Notes under the pieces: model-generated | Told to the model about the DNA's origin: nothing | The model's input: the letters and a program-made list of their open reading frames with translations, nothing else | Databases searched by the model: none | Shown: one piece after another, positions 36,823-49,420 of the stretch | Numbering within the stretch: the stretch's first letter is position 1 | Layout of the letters: every line of letters starts with the position of its first letter | Source of the DNA: Rhopalosiphum padi | Lineage: Eukaryota > Arthropoda > Insecta > Hemiptera > Aphididae | DNA: 64,000 nt | Assembly (NCBI RefSeq): GCF_020882245.1 | Contig: NC_083597.1 | Location: forward strand, 67,806,152 to 67,870,151 | Direction: 5' to 3' | Position numbers and translations under genes: made by a program

Positions 36823-38179
36823 GGAGCTTGTTTTTCCAAGATCTATTATAAATAATATAAATTACTGTTTGACAAATAGACAATAGTTTTACAATGATTA
36901 CATTTTTCGTTTTATTTTATCGTATTTTATTAGAACTCTTTTGCACTCATCACATGATACGTAAATTATAATTTAGACTCGTCAGTCGTGGGACTTCACC
37001 CCGCAAATGGTCATTTCCCATTTTCTCAATTATTATTTATTTTATTACGTGTACACTGTATAGTTTATTGTACATGGACTACATGGTACATCTGACATCA
37101 TACATTAATATTCCATAATACTACGTACCAAGACGTAAGACATAAGTACACGATACCAATACTTGCTAAAACACTAAACGTTTAAGTTTCTAAAATCGTT
37201 ACTTTTTTATTTACTAAAAATGGAAAAACTAAAATTTATTATTTGATGAGAAATCGTTATTTTATGCGTGAATATCCAGTTTCGTCTTTCGCCAAAATTT
37301 GAACTCTATAGGTTTTCATCATAAACAATAATTGTGAAATTAATAAATTTTTTTTATCATTCTTGTAAGAAAAACTTACGTGGAGGCTTGAATTTCATTT
37401 CAAGGTATATATATTTTTTAAGTTAAATATATGAATAAGTAACAAATACAATTTTTTTTTTAAATTTTCGCGATTTTGACGAAGGTAATATAAATTCGAA
37501 CTTTAAACATTCATAAAAATAAACTGCAAATTTTTTTAATTATTATAATTTATAAGCAACATATTTACAATTTATACTTAAATAATAGTACAATAAATAC
37601 ATTTTTTGAATAATTAAGGTTATTCAATATGATGTACCAGTTTCGTGATTTCAAAATCTGGCCACCCTAGATAGGTATTAGCATTGAGTATGGTAAGTAC
37701 TCAATGGTATTAGGTATGAATAAATGACGCACATCGTTGTATTAGTTTAAATTAGAGACGTACCATTGTGTGTCCACTGTCCAGTGATTACTCATATAGG
37801 CTAATAAACTAATCGCTTCACATAGACGGATGTTCCATGGTTTGGTTTGTCCTCAAATTTGGACGACGTACTACTAAATTGGAGCTAAAATGGCTTTATA
37901 ATAAATACCCAAGTATTTTGTTTCAGTCTGGCAGAGAAGGACGAAAATAAAGGCGTATGTTGTACTATTTTATTTTATTTTTTGGTATGTTCATGCGAAT
38001 TATTTTGTTAATTTTTTTTATTAATAGTTAATAATTAAACCAATGTATTTAATTGAGTTTGAGAATGGAAAGTAGTTATTATTAATTAGTATTAGTGGAG
38101 AATGTTTCTTTTAGTTTAGTTGGAAATTTACTTACTTACTTTCGTATATTGCTTAGTTCATAAAGAAATCAGATTGAGG
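36823..38179. other. Non-coding AT-rich DNA
   Basis: No exon or repeat boundary was recognised on either strand. Confidence 0.45.
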
Positions 38180-38790
38180 TGATATGAACTTATTGATTAG
38201 GGGATCATTTTCCGATGATAAGATTACTGTATCGTCAGCATAAGTAGCTAAAATGATATGTCAAATTGTAATGTTCGGAATATTGTAGTCTGTAGGTAAA
38301 CTGTAAATATGATATAATAAGTAGTGGTGAGACCTTGGAAAACTCCTACCAGTCCTACCTTTATGTTGTGGTAGGATAACATTGAAATCGAATAGCCCTA
38401 TCTTACAGCAATAATCTTCTTTCTGGGTATGACTTAAGTATGAGGACATGAGGTAATAACTAATAAGGAGTGGGTAAGAAGGATTTTAATTTAAATCGAA
38501 GACAGGTTATGTTAGGTACCTAACCATCGCAGTGCCATTCTTTATCGAAAGCTTGTGCTATATCAAAGAAAGCACTCGGGTAATATTGTTTTGTTTCTAA
38601 TGAAAATGAAATGTAGTCGGTTGAATTTTATGGATCTGATGGATTGTGAAAATGTGAAATGGTAGGATCAAAAATCTAACCGGGTGTCATTTTTTTTTAT
38701 AAACGATCGGAGATAGTCTTTTTAATAGAAGTTTTTCGATTAACTTACCACATGTCGGCAGGGGTCTAATGAGTCTACATGAATTAACTA
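38180..38790 (-). pseudogene. Degenerate Jockey-type LINE reverse transcriptase
   Basis: Pieces of a reverse transcriptase appear in order on the minus strand, in shifting frames: SCRLIRPLPTCGKLIEKLLLKR, then a segment matching FDIAQAFDKEWH, then YLSHTQKEDYCCKIG, and finally ATYADDTVILSSENDP with the YADD catalytic signature. Stops (for example after the first block and before ATYADD) and frameshifts show it is dead. The order and wording fit Jockey-clade non-LTR elements common in aphids. Both the 5' part and the 3' tail are missing. Confidence 0.75.
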
Positions 38791-41083
38791 CATATTTGAG
38801 TTTTTCTGGATTAGATATTATTATTATTATTATGTAGTGAACAAAAAACATAATTTATTCGGAAACAGAATTGATTTTTATTTTTATTCCATGAAGTATA
38901 TATTACATACTCAGAACGAGACCGCTATAAACAGTGCGTTTTGCTTCGTGCTCTTTATAATATTATTTTAAATGGCATCTGTATAGAAGACTTCTCTGCA
39001 TATTTCCAAAATTCAAAATTCCAACTTCAAACTTTCATAAAAATTTATTGTAGATTTATACACACAATAATAACAAATTAACAATATATAATATACTATA
39101 TGAAGAGTCTTGTATTAAATTTTCCAACTATATTTTTTTCGACTGAGCATAATTTTGTTATCGTTATTTATAGATCATACCATATTACAATGTATAAAAA
39201 ATGCAATAAATTATAAACATTTGGTCAAAATATTAAGTACCGTATATATCAGTATCGTTGGTTATATTCGATAACCAAAATCGATTTATGTTATTATATT
39301 ATATTAATAATTAATATATACGAGTAAAGGTCATGAGTATTCTATTCTATGTATATTAAGAATTTTCATAAATTATTTATTGTAATCAATAATGAATTAA
39401 AACAAAAAATTTTTAGAAGATTACCTACGTGAATCGTCCTTTATTGTTACGGTAACTTCTGGATGATGTTAAATGATAATGACACATTTTAGACCTAGTT
39501 AGTTCACACTGAAAAATTTTTCTACATGAAAAAAAAACGTTTTCATTATAGTTGCAACATTTTAATATCCCATCCTGTCCATTGCACTTAATGCACTAAC
39601 CAACCACTAGTGTAAATGTATTCACTGTTATTAAAATTTAAAGTTATTATGTATTCTACGCAATGTGTTATGTGTTAATGTGTTATGGTTTATCGTACGG
39701 ACATAGAATTATCAACAAATTTTTATCTTATACATTCAAGTAGGTATTTAACTGTATTTACTAGCTGACGTGATACTATATTTTTCACGCTGCAGTGCAG
39801 ATAGGACGTATCTATTTTGGGCAAACATTTTATTAATAAATATTAAATATAAAATAATCTCGCCTTACACGATTTTATTATTATCGTACGTGAGTTGCAG
39901 TATAGCTATAAACGCATTTGAGATTAAATTTAAGGTACCTTAGGTACCTACTTAGTTTTCTTATCTTTTAAGTAAATAACAATATAATACCTAGTACCTA
40001 TATGCTATATCTATATAATAAACTTGTGTTTACTAAAAATGCCAAAAAGTTCACTTATTAAATATTAATATATTTTTCATGATTAAATTATAATAATTTA
40101 TTGATCGGATTAAAACCTGTTTCGGACGCAGGTAATTGCGTAAAACGTTATCAACGTTAGAAGGTCATTTTATTTTTTTGACGATTCTAGCTATAATACC
40201 CGAATATTAAATTCATGCGCCATTGGCCAATAGACAAAAACAATGTGTCACATCACTATCTTAAATAAAAGTTAAATTTTTATTATACAATATTAATTTT
40301 GGTGGGGATGAGGATCACCCACCTTGCAACCCCCCTTCTGATGTGGAGCCTTTCTATATTTATAAATATTGTATATACAATATACATCATAATATACTTA
40401 TAGATAATATTAAAAAATTAACATTAAATAAAATTAATATTACTGTTCAAAAATGTTTAAAAATAGTTGATCAATGTTTTGTAAAACTTGAATCGACTCC
40501 CCCTCCTTGGTCAAGCTTAAGATGCATCTGATTACTTATTTATAAATTTGTTTTTTTGTATATTATGTTTTCTATGGTATTTACTACCACAAAGTGTAAA
40601 CTGATACATAAGCACATGGTCATTTCACATATGTATCTTGTATTTATGCAAATGATATTGATATATTTAAATTAAAATACAGATTATACCTGTTTAGTAC
40701 GATGAAACTATACTGCCCAGTGTTCAATATTAAAGTTATTATCAAACGTAGAAATGTAGTTGATAATATTCGATACTGCTCTGGATCGGGTAATAAAAGA
40801 CACTCATCAGTACCACAACGTCGCGTAGGTGACAATATCGATTAAATATATCGTGATACAACAATAAGACAAATAATTGTCACATTAGTTGTCATTGACT
40901 AACCACTAACCTAATCATTCACATTAGTTCTGATAACTTTATAAAACTTATATCACTTTTGAATACTAAGAATTTTAAATATTAAAATAAGTGTGTAATG
41001 TGGTGATCAATATTGATATAGGCAATAGGCATCTAGTTAATATACTCTAGCTAGATAGCATCACTCTCTGTGTGTGTATATAT

Positions 41084-41157
41084 TATCATTGATTATAAAT
41101 AGTATTTATAAAGTAAATAGTAAATTAAATAGTAAATACTATTTATAATCAATGATA
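41084..41157. repeat. Perfect 25-bp inverted repeat with 24-bp loop
   Basis: The arms at 41084-41108 and 41133-41157 begin TATCATTGATTATAAATAGT and end with its reverse complement without mismatch. The loop consists of AGTAAAT-like repeats. It is AT-only apart from a few bases, so it may be chance or slippage-derived. Confidence 0.6.
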
Positions 41158-41535
41158 TTATCAATTATGTATTTTTACCACTACTCTAAATACTGCAGTA
41201 TATTCTATATATACAAAGCGCATTTTCAAAAGTCCATAATTTTGCCAATTTTGGCTTACACTTGCCTGCACTATATAGTCTATAGGATAGTATTTTAGTT
41301 TAAAAGTCATCACAAATAGTCATATAGAAGATTGAGTAAAAATCTATTTTGATCTAATAAACCATAATGATGATAATGATGATATGATGTACAGTGAATA
41401 GAACTTTCACGTATAAAATATTAATACTTAGTACCTATACTTTGTTTTCCTGCGAAGATGGTGTTGTTTTTTTGTTACTTTTTGACAGTGATAGCCTATA
41501 ATATTGTTTGTATACATATTTATGTATGGTATACA

Positions 41536-41558
41536 ATATATATATATATATATATATA
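41536..41558 (+). repeat. (TA)n microsatellite
   Basis: An uninterrupted alternating TA run of more than 20 bases. Confidence 0.8.
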
Positions 41559-41989
41559 GACAAAAGTGGGAGGAAGCTCTTTGTCCCCCCACATAACTCT
41601 TTAGACTGCAGCTTATTATTACTGTTTAGCGTCCACTCACATACTGTACTATCTCTACTTGTTATTTACAGTAGTAAAATAATATATTCCTACATCGAAA
41701 ACGATAAATTATGCTAAAAAAACTAAATAACGCAAACAAAAAATAAAATCAACTATACAAAAAAAAAAAATAATAATAATAAAATATAGGTAGATATTAT
41801 ATAATATACGATAATGCTGCGAACGACGATAACAGACAAATTAATATTATCTTAAATAAAAAAAAAATAATAATATAATTAGTATAATTTAAATTTATCA
41901 TATAATTGAGGCATACTTTATAATTTTGTATATACTATTTATTCTAATATGACAAGCATAATAGCAGTGCGATGACTGTGATGTAAATA

Positions 41990-42177
41990 GGTAGCCTAAG
42001 TACAAAATAAAAACAAGTGAGTTGTGCGCCAACTGGATGTATATATTGAAATTCACTCATCATTTCCAAACAAGTCGTGGATTTGTGGCCAAACAATTTG
42101 CGTGTTTCGCGCGGACCGCGAACGGTCTGAATTTTTGGCAGAGCGGCTGTACCTACAGGTATATCTAAAAAGTTCAA
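41990..42177 (-). other. Unrecognised coding-like patch
   Basis: On the minus strand, after a possible acceptor CCTGTAG|G, the frame reads TAALPKIQTVRGPRETRKLF and continues with GHKSTTCLEMMSEFQYIHP. Codon usage is more balanced than the surroundings, and the CGCGGTCCGCGCG core is CpG-rich. There is no recognised family, no ATG context and no second exon. It may be an exon of an unseen gene or a TE fragment. Confidence 0.2.
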
Positions 42178-42614
42178 GGTCCATATAAAGAATATAGTAA
42201 TGACAAAAAAAATAAAATTCTAATTTCTATTTCCTGTTTACCTGCACATATATTATTGTAAAAAGGAAATATAGTTAATAGTTAATCCAATGGACGATGA
42301 GATATTTTTCTTAAATATACAATTATTATTTACAAAATAATTATTTTTATTTTAGGACGTGATGTACAATTGAATATTATACAGATAAAAACCATCATAT
42401 TTAAAATTTAAATTGTTTTCCTGTCCAAAATACTATAAAAATAGTTGAAACAATTATTTTTAAGTGATGTGCCTATATATTGTGTGCAACAGTGAAATTA
42501 TACATTATATGTCCCAAAAGTCCCGTGTATCTCCCTTAATATCTCCGTAGAAAATCAATATATATATTTAAATATTGTTTTTTACAGTAATAAGTATGGA
42601 AAGCTTTCAGTTAA

Positions 42615-43015
42615 GAATAAAAAATTTCTATTTTTGAAACCGGTATTTTGTATGTCAATTCATAATAATTCAAGAAAAATTAATTGTTTCACATTTCAAT
42701 AATAAAATATCTATTTCAGCCTGACAATACTTACAAAATACATACCTACCTTAAGTTTTAATTTGAATCGAAATAACAATAGCTGTGTCAGTGTCTTATC
42801 GTTAGGTTAGCTGAATAGTGAACTGGTTACCTATTTTTAAGTATTATAATCATCATGAAGTGAACCTAAAATTAAGAAATGGGACTAAAAACTTTAATAT
42901 AGGTATTGTCAGGCTGAAATAAATATTTTATTATTGAAATGTGAAAGAATTAATTTTTTTTGAATTCTTATGAATTGAAATACAAAATACCAATTATCAA
43001 AAATTGAAAATTTGA
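42615..43015. repeat. Foldback inverted repeat (about 110-bp arms, about 90% identical)
   Basis: The left arm (about 42615-42731) and right arm (about 42902-43015) are reverse complements. They share GTATTGTCAGGCTGAAATA, ATATTTTATTATTGAAATGT and TGAATTG, and are separated by about 170 bases of spacer. There is no ORF. It is probably a non-autonomous DNA element. Confidence 0.65.
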
Positions 43016-43549
43016 AATGTATAGCTTATTTTAACAGTTCATATCGGTAAATACAAATTGGTTCCACTAATAACGAATTTTTGTTTTGTTTAATGCAACG
43101 AAATATTTTAGTGGTTGTATAAAATATTATGTTTCAAAAAATATAGTTGCCGTCTACCAAAGTACCAAATTTGTACAATACCTATTATATTTGATGTGCG
43201 TTCTTATAGCATACTAAACTATCGAACAACGCACAAATTGAGAGTTTATTATTAATAGTAAAATAATTATATTGAGTAATTTGAATTAATTATAATTAAG
43301 TTAGTAACAGGAGTCTTGCACCTCGCCTGTTGAGTACCTATGTGGCTATGTGTAATAATAATTAATATTATATTAAACGAAATCGCTATAACAATTAATA
43401 TTCGCATTTTATTGCCATTATGTTATTAATAAACCACGCATTATAATTATTTAAAAGTATTGCACACATCGAATCATCGACGAGGTAGGTACATCGTATA
43501 TAGGCGATAGATCCCGTTGGGTAGGAAGATGGGTGTGTGGCAAATGAAG
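43016..43549. other. Non-coding AT-rich DNA
   Basis: Nothing recognised; the composition shifts to CpG-rich at its right edge. Confidence 0.4.
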
Positions 43550-44924
43550 GTTGCGGGTGAAGCGGACCGCGAACGTCGGATGCAGCAACCTAGGTTAACG
43601 CGGTACGCAGTGCGCGCGCGTTCGATCGTCGTGATTGAAAAAAACCCACTCGTCGAATGCATTTTGTATTTTGTTTTATTTTGAATCAAAATTGAAAATA
43701 CACGACATCAAGGGCACTGCGAGTTAGGTAAACCAGTACAGTAAAATTATAAAATATCGTCAGTAAGTCCAATAAGTCCATAGTTGTCAATGTTATAATA
43801 TTATTTATGATAATGTCGTAACGCGCGCAAAGCGCAACAAACACTCATATATTTTGTACTGCGTGAAAATAATATTATGCGTTTATCCATCGGTAACGCG
43901 ACGCGAATCCGCATTTTTGACGCGTGCTCGAATCGAAATTTGAATTGAACAATAACAATAAGGAACAGCAGCACAAATATTTCATGCGATTATAATATTG
44001 TGTGCGTAATTTGTATAAAAATATAATATTTTAGTCGCGCGCGCGTAGTCCGGCAAAAAGCGATACGACTATTACGACTTACGACCAAGGGGTGCGTGGG
44101 AGGTGGCAACGTCATCTTGGAGGAGACGGTTTTAAATTGTCCGCCGCCGAAAGTGTGTGGGGAGCCGTGTGACGTTTTTATTTCCACGGCGAAATTAATA
44201 TTTTCCGTTCTGATAACGTCGCGGCCCGCGGCGCATACTCATTGCTGCAGTTGTACTGTCCGCCGTCCGGTCGTTCGTGGTTTCGCACGCGCACAATCAT
44301 GTCCGTTGCAACTTGTCTTGCTGACTACGTCGTCGTCGTCGATAATAATAATCGATGATAATAAAACGATATTAATATTAATCATCAGCTGCTGCAGATT
44401 TCGGCTTTAGGTCATATACAATATATATTATAATATATCAATATAACATACATGATCTAAGATTTCGACGATCGTGATGCGATCGCCGATCAGAGATAAA
44501 AACGATATCCCATGATGCCGTTCTATGGGTAATAACACTAATAAATAATAACCAATAATAGTAGAAAAAATAACGATAACATTATTTCGTCGTTGTTGTT
44601 GTCGTCACACCTAATAATATTTTGTTTATTTATTATTTCGTTCGTTAATTCGTTATTTATATTGTGTTGTGTGGTCTTTGCTACCTTGAAATAGTGTAAC
44701 GTTCGAGTCGGAAACCACCGCCACCGCTCTCTCCCCGTCCCTCCTGCGACGACCCGTTTACCGTTTACGTCCGTCGTAGGCCCCATCGCCACCATCCGGC
44801 AGCAGTAGGCACTAGGCAGTGCGCCGCGCGATAACTGCGACACAACACGCGCCGTCCGCCCGTCGTCGTTTTCACAGACGCGATTTCTCGTTCGCTCGAT
44901 GCCAGACTCGTCGTAGATCCGGAC
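43550..44924 (+). promoter_or_regulatory. CpG-rich promoter / 5' UTR region of the OTUD7-type gene
   Basis: This block is markedly richer in CG dinucleotides than anything nearby (GCGCGCGCGTTCGATCG, CGTCGTCGTCG, CCGTCCGCCCGTCGTCG). It ends in a strong plus-strand donor, GGAC|GTGAGT, at 44924/44925. The next good acceptor is TTTGTAG|A at 45919/45920, the first coding exon of the deubiquitinase. It is therefore read as core promoter plus a non-coding first exon. The open frames inside it on both strands show no protein similarity. Confidence 0.55.
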
Positions 44925-45919
44925 GTGAGTAGAAAAGAGTTTTCGTTTCAGAAATGTTGATGACGGGTTTTCTCATACTATAGGCTACTCGCTATGCTCC
45001 ACCTTAAATGCGACCGATACCGAGCGATTTGTGCGTGACAAACACAAACGCGGCGGCTGTAGTAAATACCGATCCCTCCAACGTTTTTTGGCCGTATTTA
45101 TTTTTCTGTATTAGATTTAGTTTCGGTTTGAGTCGCGATCTTTTTTTTCTCGAAATTCAGCAGACTTCCGCCTACATCATATTATTATATAATCAGACGC
45201 ATTAGGATGAAATGTTTTCGATCATTATTCACCACACGTTCTGCGGCCAATATAGTACCTGCTGGCTGCTGCCTATCGCTCTGTAAACATGTTCGCGTCT
45301 AAACAAATATTAAAAATTACACGTACATTGCGGTAATGTATTCAAATCGTCGCGAATATTGTTTTGACGGAATAATCGGCATTGTGCGTTGATAATCACT
45401 GTTGACCGCAAGTACCAAAAAAAAAAAAAAAAATATTCCACGTTTGATCTGTTGATAAACGTTTAACAAAACATGTGAACTAATCTCACCTACTGACCTA
45501 TCCACACCTTTAGTATACCTTACCTATCTATATCATTTTGGTTGGTTAATTATTTTCCACCTTACTTAATCAACATGTTATTGACATTTTTCACAATTTT
45601 CATTTGCCAATTTGATAGTAGTAGTACACAAATATAATGATTTCGACACTCATATAATACATAGTTATCATACTATTATTTTTTTTTCAGACTTATTAAA
45701 TTTGTTAATCATACACTTAAACCTATAGATATGTTTCCATTTTAAACTTCTTAATTGATTTTTATAACAAGGTAACACACAGTTGTTTCAGATTTTTTCT
45801 TCAAGTACATTTTAATTGTTGTTTTGTGAATAAAAATGTTCAATGAGTAATGTTGTTATTGTTTAGATTTTTTGATATCGTAAGCGATAATTTACTTTAA
45901 ATTTACTTTCTGTTTGTAG

Positions 45920-48900
45920 AATAGATACCAACGTGGAGGAAAGCAATGCACTATTGGTCAAGGTGGAGCGAAACAGCTCTAGCCATTACGACCAACCTGA
46001 TTCTGGGTTATATGGCCATAACAGTAACAGTTTTGAGGATATTGAGAACGGTAACATTACAGCAGTCCCTTTCATGGATGAGACAACTTCATTATCCCCA
46101 AATACTATACTAATACCATTAACCGGAACAACTCCACCTCAACATCATGATGAACCATTCGGTACAAATGCCTGTAAGTACTTATACAGTATTGTTACAT
46201 GTTAGGTATTTATGACTAAATAGATATTCATTCACTATTTGTTTCATTTCATTATTTGTAGGTATTGGGTACAGTTATTACATTTTTTTTTTAAAATTAA
46301 TTATACAACTTCTTACTTCTTGATGTGATGTAAAGCATTGAAATTCAATTGTATTGATTTTTGTCTTTAGATAAAACACTTAAAAGAGGCATTTCACATG
46401 CTACTGACAATGTGAACATTGTTTCTCAAGCAAGATCAGAATTGATATTTATCGATAACACTGAAGATGAACTGCAGATTGTTGAAACTCCAGTTTATAC
46501 ATTTATTCTACCTGATTTGTCGCAACTTGAAGGTAAATCTAACCACATATTATATTTATTTGATAATACATTATACAACTATTTACTTTTACTATAACTA
46601 TAAATATATATTGTATAAGCTTAACTCCTGACTACTCTTTTCAAATAATATTGTTATTAATATAATATGTTGTTCAATTATTGTTTAGAAAAATTTAGAA
46701 TGTTTATTGAAAAAGACTTGATAGCAGTAGCAATGCAGAGTTCTCTCGAACAGGCTTCAAGACTGAATTGGTGGACTGGATTTTGTCAAAGGCTTTGGCC
46801 ACTTTCAACATCTGGTGATGGAAACTGTCTTTTGCATGCTGCTTCGTTGGGTAAACTGAAACAGCATAGAGATTATTTAGTATTTTGAACATTTATTAAC
46901 TTTAGTAATAATATTTCAGTAACTAAATAATTTACTAAAATTGTTCTCAAAGCATTTATTCACATTGTAATTTGAGACAGTTATTTAAATTTATTTATTT
47001 TTACGTATTAAAATGTTTATAATTTATTTAAATTTATGGTACTTGTTTATTATTGCCCCACCACTGCACTATATAAAATATATCCCCCTGCCACTAGGTG
47101 ACTGTCCATTGTATTATGATACTGTTTATATACTGTTACAAAATAAACAGATAAATGTAAATAATAATAACATAGTTTTTTAAAAATCTATAAATGTCAC
47201 ACATTTTTTTTTTTTTTTTAAAAATTGTACCTTAGTATTAAATACTGGGGGAATTAATTTTTATCAATATTTTAAAATAAGCAAATTATGTTTCTAAGAT
47301 AGGTATGCACACTCAATTACATACAATATAGCAATAATTGACAACATTTTAAGTATCATAAGATGTATTTACTCTTTTTTATTAATAGTAACATAATACT
47401 TATCTAAACCTATGCATAAGGTATCATAGAGATACAGGGAAATATCAAACGCAAATATTGAAATTGTAGATAAAAGACTACTGGAGTAAGGTCTGCCTGT
47501 TGGCTAGGCGATAACAAACAAATACCAAATTAACACATTAAGATACTTATTATACTCATTTTTTATAGGTATTTGGGGTTTTCATGATCGGTTATTAAAT
47601 TTGAGGCGGGCTTTGCACTCATTCCTCAGCAATGGTCCAGCTCGACATTCACTTTGGCGGCGTTGGCAACGACAACAAACTATTATGAATTCATTATTTG
47701 GTCTTGTGTATACAGAACAAGAATGGCGCCGAGAATGGAATGCAATTGTTAACATGGCTTCCACTGTTCCTCGTATGAGGAAACAGAGTATATCAAGGTT
47801 TGTTAGTATTTTTGTTTAATTTTTTACTGTTATTTGATGTATAATTTTTAAAAACAGTGGAAATGCGGATACCGAAGGATACATTTATGAGAGCCTTGAA
47901 GAAATACATGTTTATGCTTTGGCACATGTTTTAAAAAGACCTATTATTGTCATAGCAGATACTATTCTTAAGGTGTTTATGTTTTTAAGTTTTAATACAT
48001 TAGTTAGTAAAGTTTTGTCAATTTTGAATTGGTTTTAAATCAATTTTATCTACAGGATATGAATGGTGAAGCGTTGGCTCCTATTCAGTTTGGAGGTATC
48101 TATCTGCCTCTGGAATGTTACCCGTGTGATTGTCATCGTTCTCCTTTGTTATTGGCATATGATGGAGGACATTTTTCAGCTTTGGTTGCAATGGAAACAC
48201 CAAATTCAACTCTTTCTTGTATGTAAAATGTATATACTTTTATCATGGTTGATTATACCTTAAACCTTTGAATTCAGGTGCTATACCTTTGGTGGACTCA
48301 AATGGCGAACTCTTACCAATACAGTTTCCTGTTGATCCAGGTGAAAGTGATCATTCTCCTGATAAAAATCAAGAACTATCATTTACTGATTCATTGTCAT
48401 TATTGAACAGTTATTTGGATATTGTGAAACTTGACCCTCAAGTATTTATAATGATATACATTATTAATTATATTTAGATAATAAAAAATGTATGGTTTGT
48501 TTTAGGGTAACAATGATACTACATGCAAAAATGGTCTGTTTGGTAGTCTAGGACGTTCAGTAGGGAATAAATTGAAATCAAAACTGTCAAGGACAAATTC
48601 TGTTAAAAATCTATCTGCTATATCACCTCAAGCAAAGTATACGTATTGTGCCCTGATCAACTCTGACAAAAAACACGAATATCACGATGTGATGATTAAA
48701 AACTACTTAAGGACAGCAGCTGAACGGTTTCAGCATTCCCCTTACGTGAGTTTCTGTTATTTTTTAATAATATTCTTATAAAAGAATATATATTTTAGGA
48801 CACTGCATTAAGTTATTGTTATATCTATGAGTAATTTAAATTAATTGTATTACTTTAAAGTTTAAATCTAGAGTAATGAATAAATTGTACTTATCGAATA

Positions 48901-49227
48901 CCTACTTGTGGACACTGTGCCGTTGTTACAGAGTTGTTTTGAATGTTTTAGGCGGATACGACGCCTCGTTATGGAGCTGGTAAATCTCGTTTTTATACAG
49001 AAGCTGATTCTGAGTCGCACGTCAAAGTCGGCCTGATGACTCCTGTCAAAGCTGTCACAAACGAAGATCCCACAATGTACCTATCAAAATCCACATTCTA
49101 TGACACTGGTTCGCAAGTGGACAAGTGTCTTACGGAAGACTGCGAGTTCTTCGGGTCATCTGTGACTAAACATCTATGTTCAAAATGTTACCAACTGTAT
49201 CAGCAGCAAAAAAAGGAATCTGTTTGA
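45920..49227 (+). CDS. OTUD7B: OTU-domain deubiquitinase, OTUD7/Cezanne type
   Basis: Nine exons: 45920-46173, 46371-46532, 46689-46850, 47569-47797, 47858-47972, 48056-48218, 48278-48441, 48506-48745 and 48952-49227. All junctions keep frame and give about 583 residues from codon 45933, which is GTG. The protein has the Cezanne pre-helix (YTFILPDLSQLEEKFRMFIE, RLNWW); the catalytic loop SGDGNCLLHAASLGIWGFHD (Cys near 181); GLVYTEQEWRREWN; YESLEEIHVYALAHVLKRPI; FGGIYLPLE; and the catalytic His in AYDGGHFSALV. A C-terminal A20-type zinc finger follows (CLTEDC..FYG-like..CSKC). The family cleaves ubiquitin chains, preferring Lys11 linkages, and restrains NF-kappaB signalling and mitotic degradation. 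No UBA domain is seen, and the first in-frame ATG is 46074, so the true start may be in an unrecognised exon. OTUD7A is equally possible as orthologue. Confidence 0.9.
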
Positions 49228-49420
49228 AATAGTATAAAAAACTATACACAAAGATTTCATCTCATCTTAACACACATACATACACATCCACAACATATAC
49301 ACAATCTGTTGTTTTTTTTTTATTAATTTTAATAGTTTGTGACTAACACGTACATATTTAAGTCTATGTACACCACACGTCCATACATCGCAACATCACT
49401 GAATAAATAAATAAATAAAA
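49228..49420 (+). terminator. OTUD7-type gene 3' UTR and poly(A) signal
   Basis: The stop codon is followed by AT-rich sequence with overlapping AATAAA hexamers at 49402-49420 (AATAAATAAATAAATAAAA). This is the first such signal downstream and the likely polyadenylation site. Confidence 0.5.

Larger units (their letters stand above)
38791..42614. other. Gene-poor AT-rich DNA
   Basis: It contains a perfect 25-base hairpin (41084-41157), a TA microsatellite (41536-41558) and a minus-strand coding-like patch (41990-42177). No gene could be built from these. Confidence 0.45.

Noticed and set aside
40343..40531. 62-codon plus-strand open frame
   Set aside because: It starts at GTG and is rich in N, I and K with no domain; chance in AT-rich DNA.
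44096..44843. Open frames on both strands in the CpG-rich block
   Set aside because: They follow composition (CGTCGT, GCG runs), overlap each other on opposite strands and have no homology; better explained as promoter/5' UTR.
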